This document shows, one piece after another, positions 47,421 through 56,300 of a stretch of 64,000 nt of DNA (positions are counted from its first letter, which is position 1; each line of letters starts with the position of its first letter). This DNA is from Pyrinomonadaceae bacterium (GTDB taxonomy: Bacteria; Acidobacteriota; Blastocatellia; Pyrinomonadales; Pyrinomonadaceae), in NCBI GenBank assembly GCA_014380365.1, contig JACMJZ010000001.1:43839-107838 (forward strand), given 5' to 3'. The position numbers were made by a program, and so were the translations under genes. Under the pieces are notes generated by a model. That model saw nothing but the letters and a program-made list of their open reading frames with translations, made no database searches and was not told where the DNA came from.

Positions 47421-48390
47421 TCAGGGTTGTCCGATTGATCTCTCGACGTACCTGTCTTCCTGGCCCTGCGGCCGTTCCGTAAAGACGTTAAGCCTGAGCG
47501 CATTATGGTTGCCTCTGATCAAGTCTTCTAGTTTTTCCAGTTCCACATATCCGGCTGTTGGCCTCGTACCTTGAGCGCGAGCTTCGGCATCAAGCTCTGC
47601 CACCAGACCCCTCAATTCCATACATTCTTTGTTCAACTCCTCATGCCTGCCGCCTGCTTCACCCGTAGCGCGCGCAAAAGTAAGTTCCGCTTCGATCCAT
47701 CGTCAGACGAGCCGTTCTTGTGGCGTTGGCTCATAGAGCTGCACAGCGTAAGGCGACAACACAGACCTGGAAATTTCAATTCCACCCGCGAGGTGCTGCA
47801 GCTGAACAAAACGCACAGGTTGTCGTTTCAGGTTCAAGGCACGTTCAAAGAAATTCCACGATCGTTCCCGTTGAAAATCTTTTTGTGCCGTCCTCCCCTT
47901 CGACATTACGAGGGAGCAAGGACTCCGGCAGATGTTTGATGTAAACGAGCTTTCCCGTTTTTTCGTCGAGCGCCCACCGGCTAACTGCGAGATGGCCATG
48001 GGGCGTGCGGGTGTTACCGTGCAATCCGCCAATCCAGTTGAGGAATCTAACCTTGAGTTCCCGCGCCATCTTTTGAACGGCATCTCGGATGGCCTCGCGA
48101 AACGTCCGCTTGCGTTCGTCATCCGTGTCCCCGGCACGATCAAACGAACCCCGCTCCGGAGAGATGACCACGTGAATGACATCCTCTTTCTCCAACTCCC
48201 CACTGGTCGGGTTCAGGATGCGATCGGCTTCGGTATAAGTAAGACTGTCTTCGCGCTCGGAGAATAGCGGGCGCGATCCTTTTTCATCCACTTGTTCCCG
48301 ATCCCGGTCTACCTTCGACTGGGCAATGTAGCGGCTCAAGCTACTTGCGCCCGTTCGCGGGGTCGGCTGAACTGCGACGAACACTCTCAT
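47421..48390 (-). pseudogene. Relaxase (mobilization protein), broken by a frameshift and a nonsense codon
   Basis: The first 180 codons encode a relaxase N-terminus: SRYIAQSK with a candidate tyrosine, VIHVVISPERG, and the metal-binding set HGNTRTPHGHL. That frame ends at 47845. Shifting by one base near 47850 (a TTTCTTT run) continues as ERALNLKRQPVRFVQLQHLA down to TGA at 47703-47705, after which the same frame goes on as RWIEAELTFARATG to 47421. One extra base plus one CGA-to-TGA change explain both breaks. As it stands only a truncated nicking domain can be made. Assembly error is the alternative. Confidence 0.7.
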
Positions 48391-48508
48391 TGGTTGATGG
48401 CTCCTTACTAATTGACGGTTGGGTCGGGTTTTGAATGGTCTTCACCCTGAGATTAGGACGTACGCGGTCGCGTCTGACGATTGTGCGGCGGTCATTCCTG
48501 GGCCACGC

Positions 48509-49243
48509 TCAAAACTTAATCCTTCCATCGTCCGGTAGGTCTAGTTTGCTCTCAAATCTCTTGCGCTTCTTACGCGCCTCCTGAAGGCCCGCTTCGAGCT
48601 CATCCTTCAGCAATAGTGCGGCATCTGCGTCCGGTTCCATGGCGCCAACCTGGGGGACAACCACATACCTTCCGAGAAGGTCTAGGATCATGTACACCCA
48701 GCTGAAGATGTGGCCATTGAGGACGTAAGCCGCCTGGCCCCAGCGTTCGGCGCGGTCTTGCACGACGGCCATACCTTTAACCAGCCTAGTTAACTCCTTA
48801 TCGTGCGCGTGTATATGCGTTGAGAAAACGTCAAGATGACGATTGACTTCTACTAGGATCTCCTCCACCCCCACATTGGGCTCTACTCTTGCCGCACTGA
48901 CCGGAGTACTTGGCAAGTCTCTTATCATGGACGCAATCTCACGCAGACAGCCCTTAAGATCTTGGACCTCCTGGCGGACAGGTTTGAGCTGTTCTGCCAC
49001 TGAATCCTCGATAAGGCGTCGGCTAATGCCGTCGCCGTGTTGCTCATCTCGCGAAAGCATCTCTTGCCGCGTCAACGCCTCATTTACAATCTGTCTTAGG
49101 ACTTCCGCAGGAACCTTCCGTTGCCTCTGACAGAGTTGCTCAAATTTCGCCTGGTCGCTCTTGAAGAGCTTCGTCGAAGTCGTGCTTTCCGCATATTGAG
49201 GCTGCGAGCCCCCAAGACCGTTTTTTCGTTTTACAAGACCCAT
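48509..49243 (-). CDS. Relaxosome accessory protein (MobC-like)
   Basis: The start is ATG 49243 with GAGG upstream; codons before it lack a ribosome site. The 244-residue protein has a basic N-terminus, then TKLFKSDQAKFEQLCQRQRK and VPAEVLRQIVNEALTRQ, which looks like a ribbon-helix-helix DNA-binding unit as in plasmid mobilization proteins. A long coiled-coil segment follows. Position directly upstream of the relaxase on the same strand supports an accessory role at the transfer origin. The reading frame is intact, unlike the relaxase and integrase. The family call is tentative. Confidence 0.5.
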   Translation of the reverse strand: MGLVKRKNGLGGSQPQYAESTTSTKLFKSDQAKFEQLCQRQRKVPAEVLRQIVNEALTRQEMLSRDEQHGDGISRRLIEDSVAEQLKPVRQEVQDLKGCLREIASMIRDLPSTPVSAARVEPNVGVEEILVEVNRHLDVFSTHIHAHDKELTRLVKGMAVVQDRAERWGQAAYVLNGHIFSWVYMILDLLGRYVVVPQVGAMEPDADAALLLKDELEAGLQEARKKRKRFESKLDLPDDGRIKF

Positions 49244-50264
49244 TGATAACCTCGCCTTTTCATACTCCGAAAATAACCTGCCGCATTGTCCCAGCAAAAC
49301 AAGTGCCAACACAGCTCAGCGTTCGATGTTCATTCGACCGACGAGAATCGCGCGCGAGGGAACAGATAGTTCCGGCTTAAAACCTTTGAAGTTTGTTGAG
49401 AACTTGAGTTTAAGGAGCTGTGTCGGTCGTCGAGAGCTTGGGCGGTCTCAGGTTCGACTTGTGCTAACAGTAAGCCTCTAATTCACATCAGTTAGGGGTT
49501 CTACGCCCTCGGTCTCAGATGTAGAAGTCCTAAGTCCTTTGAAGCGTTAAGATAAAAGGTCGAAAACGGCGGTAGGGCCATAATCTTGCCTACAATCTTA
49601 GAACTGGAATCATTTTCTTGATTGCGAGACTTCTAATTCTGCAAGTTCTTGCGCACGGCACTTTGCTTGAAATTCCCAAGAGGTCTCTACGATGACTTGG
49701 GTGAGAGCTGTGGGGCCCGTCGGCTGAACGGGAAAACTGAAAGCTCCATTTTAGAGTCGACATCGGTTGCTCTACGGAAGAATAAGCCCGCGGAGCAGCG
49801 TCCGGTGACTTTCAAATTCTTGGTAGACGTTTTTTTTCGTGGGAACCAGGAATGCCGTTGAGGGCAAGAAAGACTCAGACTAGATTAATTATCAAACAAG
49901 CCTCCGCCGCTCCTTAGAAGTGGCCCCTCGGGCCTTGAGCGTTTCCTCCACTTCCTAAACGGAACAAGTCATTGGCAGGGGAAGAATGAAGTGTTTGGGC
50001 GATGCCATTACGAAACGTGAGCATCCACGCCAAGCAATCGAACACCCTACCAAGTGCAAGCGCGAGGCGGAAGTCGTTTTGGCTTTGCTTCCTATTTCGA
50101 TGGGTTAACGGAGCTAGTGGAGGAGCGCACAATTCAATCTTGCCAGCCTTCAGGATAGCGCCAGTCCCCAGCGGGGGCGGCAGCGAAGCGAGCACTGCGA
50201 GGCGCGCCGAGCGGGCGAGCGAAGCGGAGGCGCAACGGGGGAACCCATAAAACACGGGCGTCTC

Positions 50265-50333
50265 GATAACAGAGATTACGTCCGGGCGCCTTTCCTGGGC
50301 GCGGGCTTTGGGCGGACGTAATCCGCTGTTATC
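50265..50333. other. Long interrupted inverted repeat, possible transfer or replication origin
   Basis: GATAACAG-AG-ATTACGTCCG (50265-50284) pairs with CGGACGTAAT-CCG-CTGTTATC (50313-50333): eight plus ten matching bases around a small bulge, with a G/C-rich loop holding GGGCGCC/GGGCGC repeats. It lies upstream of the mobilization genes, where oriT is expected. The surrounding 49244-50494 stretch has no credible gene and also shows a strongly GC-skewed, repetitive patch at 50160-50245. Confidence 0.4.
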
Positions 50334-50494
50334 GGATGACCGACCGATATTCGGCCGCTGGGGCATACCACAGCCCTGCTGCCGTGAGGCGGCTTTCTTT
50401 ACTTCAATTGTAGGAACTGTTGTAGAGGGTCGCTAGTTGTTTAGAAGCGTAGCCAGATCAGATACCCAACGAAACAGCTAGAAGCCTTCTCTAT

Positions 50495-50719
50495 CTATAC
50501 AACCACCAAGCCAAGCACTGTCAGGAAAGCCGACCGCGCGGCGTCCGATACCTGGGCCGCGAAACCATCTGACGGTATGTCGCCTGGCAACGGCGCACTC
50601 GTTATTTGGTTCGTTGCTGGAGGCGGCGGCGATGGAGCGCCAACAGACGGTATATCGCCCGCCAAGGTGGAAGACGAAAGAGCACACGCAAGGGCGATCG
50701 CCATTAGGAATCGTTTCAT
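50495..50719 (-). CDS. Small secreted peptide
   Basis: A 74-residue precursor with an excellent ribosome site (AAAAGGAGAAACATTC). MKRFLMAIALACALSSSTLA is a signal peptide. The mature part repeats GDIPS twice (GDIPSVGAPSPPPP and GDIPSDGFA) and ends in a hydrophobic tail, AFLTVLGLVVV. No family is recognised. It is transcribed away from the TPR-HTH regulator gene, which starts 159 bases away. A secreted peptide beside a TPR regulator recalls peptide-signalling pairs, but that is context only. Confidence 0.6.
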   Translation of the reverse strand: MKRFLMAIALACALSSSTLAGDIPSVGAPSPPPPATNQITSAPLPGDIPSDGFAAQVSDAARSAFLTVLGLVVV

Positions 50720-50795
50720 GAATGTTTCTCCTTTTAAGGTTTAGCGATACAAGATTTCTTACATCGGGCACAATAAAGCAACATCCCGAAAGTTC

Positions 50796-50824
50796 TTGCA
50801 AGGGCGTTGGTGAGAAACTAGTAT
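50796..50824 (+). promoter_or_regulatory. Sigma-70-like promoter for the TPR-HTH regulator
   Basis: TTGCAA (50796-50801), a 17-base spacer, then TAGTAT (50819-50824), a good match to the housekeeping consensus. It lies 55 bases before the ATG at 50879, which has GAGGAAAGGGG as ribosome site. Chosen by eye and not proven. Confidence 0.4.
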
Positions 50825-50878
50825 CCGCCCCGTAGTAGCAAGGTCTCTTGCACTCACGAGGAAAGGGGCATATCTCTC

Positions 50879-52375
50879 ATGACGATAGCTTCACCCAAAC
50901 TGGACACTTCGCACTTAACCGCAAACGATGCAGCACTCCGCAGATGTCAAACTGCTCTCGAGTTAAAAGATCAGGGTGATTACCGCGGCGCGCAGGAAGT
51001 GATGCGTCTCTTATGGGGACGTGTCGGCGAACGCCCGGAGATTCAAGGTCTTCATCCTTCCGTCGCTGCTGAGGTTTTGCTGTGCGTGGGAATCTTGACC
51101 AGATGGATTGGCAGCAGGAATCAGCTCAAAGAATCACAAGACATGGCCCGGGACCTGATCAGCGAGGGTATTACTTTCTATGAATTCGCGGGAGACGTGA
51201 AGCAGGTCGCGGCAGCACGAGCTGAACTTGCCTACTGCTATTGGCGTGAAGGCGCTTTGGATGAAGCGCGCATTATGTTCAACGTAGCGCTACAAAAACT
51301 ATCGACCGAAGGTAATACAAGGGCTAACGCGCTTCTTGGACTGGCAGTAGTTGAGTGGTCAGCCTCGCGCTTTGATGAGGCCTTGAGAATCCTCACTGAA
51401 AATCGCTTCCTGTTTGATAAGGTCACGAACCATGCCATCAAGGGCGCCTACCATAGTCAACTGGCAATGGTGCTGAGAAAACTTGCTCCTTCGGAGAAGC
51501 GGCATGACCATTTGAAGCTAGTGCTTAGGGAATATGAAAAGGCAGACCATTATTTCAAACTAGCGCACAACAGGGTCTTCCGCGCCGACGTCAAAAATAA
51601 TATTAGTAACGTCTTCCGTGAACTTTCTCGATTCAAAGAGGCACACCAATATCTGGAACAAGCTCGACGCCTTAGAGTCATTGTTAAAGATAAGATCGGG
51701 ATCGCACAAATTGATGACACGCGAGCGCAAGTCTTGATTGCGCAGAGAAAGCTTAAAGAGGCTGAAGCGGTAGCGCGTGGCTCAGTTCGGGTCTTAGATA
51801 AGAGTGGTCACCAATGTCTCCTGGCTGAGTCACTGATCACCCAGGGAATCGCTCTTGCTAGGTTGGGCAAGACCGATCAAGCGCAGTTCACTTTCCAACG
51901 AGCGATGGAAGTATCCGTTCAGGTAGGAGCGCTCAACAAAGCGGGACTTGCCGCGCTGACGCTGATCGAAGAGATTGAAGGGCTGTCACCTGAGGTCGCG
52001 GATCAAGTCTATGACCGGGCGGCTGTATGGCTGGCCCAGTCGCAGAGTCTGGAACTAGTGCAAAGAGTGGTGGCGGCCTCGAAAAAGATTCGCGTGAACA
52101 TCCGTGGAGAGTTGAATGCGGCAGACGCTACGAAAGCTGTGCTAAACACAGCATGTGACCTGCAAAAGGAAATGTCGAGGCATGAAGGCATGATGATCAA
52201 GCAGGCGCTAACCAAAGCCAACGGCAGTCTGACCCGCGCCGCCTCACTCTTATCCATGAGCTATCAAGCATTAGCTTATATCATCGAAGCAAGACACAAG
52301 GACTTGCTGAAAGAGCGCTCGCCAGTGCATCGTCGCGCGCCTAGGAAGGGCACACGAAGTCAGCGAGAATCCTAA
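50879..52375 (+). CDS. TPR-repeat transcriptional regulator with C-terminal Fis-type HTH
   Basis: The 498-residue protein is mostly TPR-like helix pairs (ALELKDQGDYRGAQEVMR, AELAYCYWREGALDEARIMF, KNNISNVFRELSRFKEAHQYL). The last 65 residues contain MIKQALTKANGSLTRAASLL and MSYQALAYIIEARH, a Fis-type helix-turn-helix like those that end bacterial enhancer-binding proteins. No signal peptide or enzyme domain is seen. It probably senses a ligand or peptide by its TPRs and binds DNA with its tail. A truncated paralogue follows five bases after its stop, and a divergent secreted peptide gene lies upstream. Confidence 0.8.
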   Translation: MTIASPKLDTSHLTANDAALRRCQTALELKDQGDYRGAQEVMRLLWGRVGERPEIQGLHPSVAAEVLLCVGILTRWIGSRNQLKESQDMARDLISEGITFYEFAGDVKQVAAARAELAYCYWREGALDEARIMFNVALQKLSTEGNTRANALLGLAVVEWSASRFDEALRILTENRFLFDKVTNHAIKGAYHSQLAMVLRKLAPSEKRHDHLKLVLREYEKADHYFKLAHNRVFRADVKNNISNVFRELSRFKEAHQYLEQARRLRVIVKDKIGIAQIDDTRAQVLIAQRKLKEAEAVARGSVRVLDKSGHQCLLAESLITQGIALARLGKTDQAQFTFQRAMEVSVQVGALNKAGLAALTLIEEIEGLSPEVADQVYDRAAVWLAQSQSLELVQRVVAASKKIRVNIRGELNAADATKAVLNTACDLQKEMSRHEGMMIKQALTKANGSLTRAASLLSMSYQALAYIIEARHKDLLKERSPVHRRAPRKGTRSQRES

Positions 52376-52380
52376 AGAGT

Positions 52381-53052
52381 TTGGGAGAGCAAGTGGCTGA
52401 AATCAAAGCATTGGCTGAGCGGGAAATGGATGCAGATCCTACGCCGCGAACATTGACGTATGCGCTACTCGCGGAAGGAAGACTGGTAGAAGCTGAAGCT
52501 GTTGCTTGCCAAACGGTGTTGGGCCTGGAGAAAGAGAGTGCCGAATTGGGGAACAACCTTCCACTCGTGCAGTCAAAGAACTTGGTTCCGAAGAGCAAGC
52601 GTCCATCCCAAGGAGAAAAGAACTCAACCGCGGAGAATAGTACCCGACTAAGTCTTTTGGCTGAAGCTCTGATTGCGCACGGCATTACGTTGGCGCGACT
52701 GAAGCAGATGGACGCAGCGCAGGTCACCTTGGAACGAGCCATCGCAGTGGCACAGGAAGCTGGCGCGCCCGATAAAGTGGGCCTAGCCGCGCTGACAATC
52801 ATTGAAGAGATCGAGGAACTTTCTCGTGAGACTCTGTTGAGCGCCTACGAGATAGCTAGTGCCAACATGGCACAAATGAGAAACCTGAAACTCCAGTGGC
52901 GAGTCATTGACGCGACGAAAATGGTGATGGCGCGTTTCTGGGGACAAATGGATCCTGATAGGGCGGTCGAAATACTCCTTCCTCCGCCCCCAAGCGTGCA
53001 CGAGAAATTGGTCCGTTATGAAGGGACGTCGATCAAACAGCACGATTCTTGA
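52381..53052 (+). CDS. Truncated paralogue of the TPR regulator, without HTH
   Basis: Starts at TTG 52381 or GTG 52393 (the latter with GGGAGAG upstream). The 223-residue product aligns with the second half of the preceding protein: AEALIAHGITLARLKQMDAA and VGLAALTIIEEIEELSRETL match its AESLITQGIALARLGKTDQA and AGLAALTLIEEIEGLSPEVA. It ends at YEGTSIKQHDS just where the helix-turn-helix should begin, so it cannot bind DNA. It looks like a tandem duplication that lost its ends; it could still act as a decoy or hetero-dimer partner. Confidence 0.65.
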   Translation: MGEQVAEIKALAEREMDADPTPRTLTYALLAEGRLVEAEAVACQTVLGLEKESAELGNNLPLVQSKNLVPKSKRPSQGEKNSTAENSTRLSLLAEALIAHGITLARLKQMDAAQVTLERAIAVAQEAGAPDKVGLAALTIIEEIEELSRETLLSAYEIASANMAQMRNLKLQWRVIDATKMVMARFWGQMDPDRAVEILLPPPPSVHEKLVRYEGTSIKQHDS

Positions 53053-53319
53053 ATGCATTGACGATTTGCTGAGAACCGTAAGACGCCATCTCTATGGATG
53101 GTGCGAGACGCTGTTGGACCAGCTTCAGATGGAATAGCGTGAAGACTCATTGAAGAAGCGCCCCGCCGCTACGGGTAAGGTAACAGCGGGGCTAACAGAA
53201 AACACAGGCCTTTGCCATGGTTATGACTAGGATGCGTCTCTGAGTAAGCTCATCCTAACGCAGCTTCTGGCATAGGCTCAACCGGATCATTGCCCCTGGC
53301 GATGGTCAAGGAGCCTTAC

Positions 53320-56300
53320 ATGTCAATTCTACCCTTCCCATCCTCCACGGAAAGAAAGGCAATGACCGCCCGAGAGCGCACTTCTAATAGTCCCCTGGCA
53401 TTCATACTTGTCTTTCTCGTCAGTTCCTTCAGCGTACTAGCCCAGGAGCAGAATCAATACGATAAGGGAACGCCTGCGCAACACGCTGCGGGAGTGTCGC
53501 CTTTGGGAAGCTATACAACGGCGGAGTTGGGTACCATTAATCTCAGTAATGGCAGTCTTAATTTCAGCTTGCCGCTTGGCAAAATCGGCGGGCGGGGGTT
53601 TTCGATTCCCTTGACGCTGAATTATAGCAGCAAGGTCTGGTCGGCAAGCACGGATACAGATGAAGATCGTGCCCAAGTCCAGTTCCGTGCGGCTTTTGCC
53701 GAGTTTACCCATCTATATAACTCAACAGGATTCTTCGGACAGATGGGCGCGGGTTGGAGTGTGGGCGCTGCTCCTGAGTTGTCGCATACGATCGTGCGCA
53801 TTAAAAGGATTAACAGCGGTCCCAATATTGGTTGCTACACCTATACCCTTCCGAAACTGACCTTGAGGCTTCCGGGCAATGGCGAGATTGAATTTCGCGA
53901 CGACGTATATGACGGTGCACCCTTGTTGAGCAACTGTGATGGTTGGAGTTCAACTACAAGTCGGGGCAGTCGATGGCATGCGACCGATGGCTCGGGCATG
54001 ATTTACATAAGCGACATTAATAACGCTGCTTCCATGCATTTTGGTAACTTGAGCGGAGTTGTCATTACCTCGGATGGAACGCGCTACCGCTTTGATGGAC
54101 CCCGGTGCGTCTCGATCACGGATCGCAATGGAAACCGGATAACGATCAACTATATATCGGAAAATGAAGTGCAGTACGTGGACCAGTTGGGCCGCGTAAC
54201 AAAACTTCAGGAAAATGTAGCTGATCCAGAGAACCCAGGCGTTACGCTTGCGTTTCTGGTAACTCTGCCTGGATACAACGCCACAAACCGATACTACAAG
54301 ATCAAAAGCGGCGTCATGAATCAGAACTACCGGAGTGACATAAATCCAGCCTTGCCGGTGATAACCGGTGACTACGATCCTCTGAGCAAGTACCCTGATC
54401 AGTCTGGAACCAAGCTCTTTCCGCTCTCCTACAGTGGGTTTTTCCAGCGTATCGACAATCGACCTGTCCTTAGCGAATTAGAACTGCCAGATCATCGCTC
54501 ATTGCGCTTTAGATACAATAAATTTGGTGAGGTGGCCGAAGCCCAACTGCCCACGGGCGGAAAGATCTGGTACGAGTTTCAGCACAGCTTCAGTTTGCCT
54601 GCAGGCAATTCGCCTTCGTACGAAACCAGCGGAGACTATCATACCTCGGTGTGGATAGATCGCGCGCTGTCCCAGCGTAAGATCTTCTCCGACGGAACCA
54701 CGCTTGATTGCACATGGAATTATCAATATACCGGCGCGGCGACCAATGTCGGCGCGTCATCACCGACGGGTGAGTTGGTGCTGAGTGAAGTTCATCACTT
54801 TATGCCGGCTGGACGCTATACGGAGGCCCCAGGCGCTGGAGGCGCGCACGATGGAACCTATTACAATCTATGGTCCACCGGCATTGAATGGCGCACAGAG
54901 ACGAAGGACGCTTCGGGAGCGATCATATTCGCGAGCGAACAGGACTGGACCCAACGTGCGCCTGTTTCCTGGTCCACCTACCCTCAGGAACAACCCGTCA
55001 AGGATAATAGGGTTAACTCACAGCGCCGGATTCTTGATGACGGCAAAATCGCGAGCACGACTACTATTTACGACCAGTTCAATAACCCAATCGAAACGAG
55101 TGAATTTGACTTTGATACCACCCTGAAACGACGTACCGTAACTAGCTATTCGGCGACCAATTTAGTGAATGGAGTGGACTATGGCTCCGATTCAATTCGC
55201 CTGCTCCGCCTGCCGCTCGAACAGTCAATCTATGATGTGGGTGGAATTGAGCACGCTCGCACGATCTACGAGTACGACATCTATGCTGGGGACCCTCACG
55301 ACATCCTTAAGTCTTACACCTCAATCACCGGGCACGACACGAATTATGGGCCGGGTAAAACCACGCGGGGAAATGTGACCAGGCTCGGTCGGTGGATTAA
55401 GACCACCAATAGCTATCTGTACACCTACCCACGCTACGATATCGTTGGCAATGTCGTTTCCGCTAAGGACGCGCGTGGCAATATTTCAAGTATTAGTTTT
55501 GCAGACGACTTTGGGGATGGGAGCAATCCTGGAAGCGGCACGCAGGGCAGCCAAGGCGCTACGTACGCGCTACCAACCCTGACGACGAGTCCGTCGCCAA
55601 ACGTTGGAGAGCAACCACATACGTCGCAAAGCCAATACGACTTTTCGACTGGTTTGCCGACAGGAGTCAAAGATCGTAATAACATCATCACGCAGACCTA
55701 CTACAACGATCCTTTGAACCGCCCAACACTGGTGAAATCGGCGCTTGGAGTTGCAGGGGTTGAGAATCACACAAGCGTGTTCTATGCACCGGCGACCGTC
55801 TTCGGGATCACGCTAGCTAAGAACGATGTGTTGACAGTCAAGGACCAGGCTGCGGTGGGCGATGCCGTGCTGAGATCGTGGACGGTAACGGACGGTTTTG
55901 GCCGCACCAAAGAAAGCTGGTCTCGCGATCCGCAGGGCGACGTCAAAGCCATTACCAACTACGATGCGTTAGGCCGGACCAGCCAAACAAGCAATCCCTT
56001 TCGCCCTTCGCTCGGAGAGACAGCCGTGTATACCGCAACCGCTTACGATCTGGCGGGACGCCTGCTAACAGTTACTACGCCGGACAATGCCGTGGTCACC
56101 ACCAGCTACAGCGGCAACACCGTTACCGTGCAGGACCAAGCCGGGAAACAGCGCAAGAGTGTTACCGACGCATTGGGCCGGTTGAAAGGGGTTTACGAAG
56201 CACCCAATGACCCAAGTTACAACTACCTGACCGGCTATAGCTACGACACTCTCGACAACCTGACTTCAGTTTCGCAGGGCAGCCAGACACGGACGTTTGT

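Noticed and set aside
46587..48390. TGA read as a sense codon in this genome
   Set aside because: TGA is clearly used as a stop by many intact genes nearby (for example at 18363-18365, 32601-32603 and 41307-41309), so decay is the simpler reading.
49914..50366. 150-codon minus-strand open frame
   Set aside because: It lies in the repetitive GC patch and the inverted repeat; no ribosome site and amino-acid composition driven by the repeat.
53158..53193. Hairpin GCCCCGC/GCGGGGC after the truncated TPR gene as an intrinsic terminator
   Set aside because: Long loop, no T run; too weak to call.
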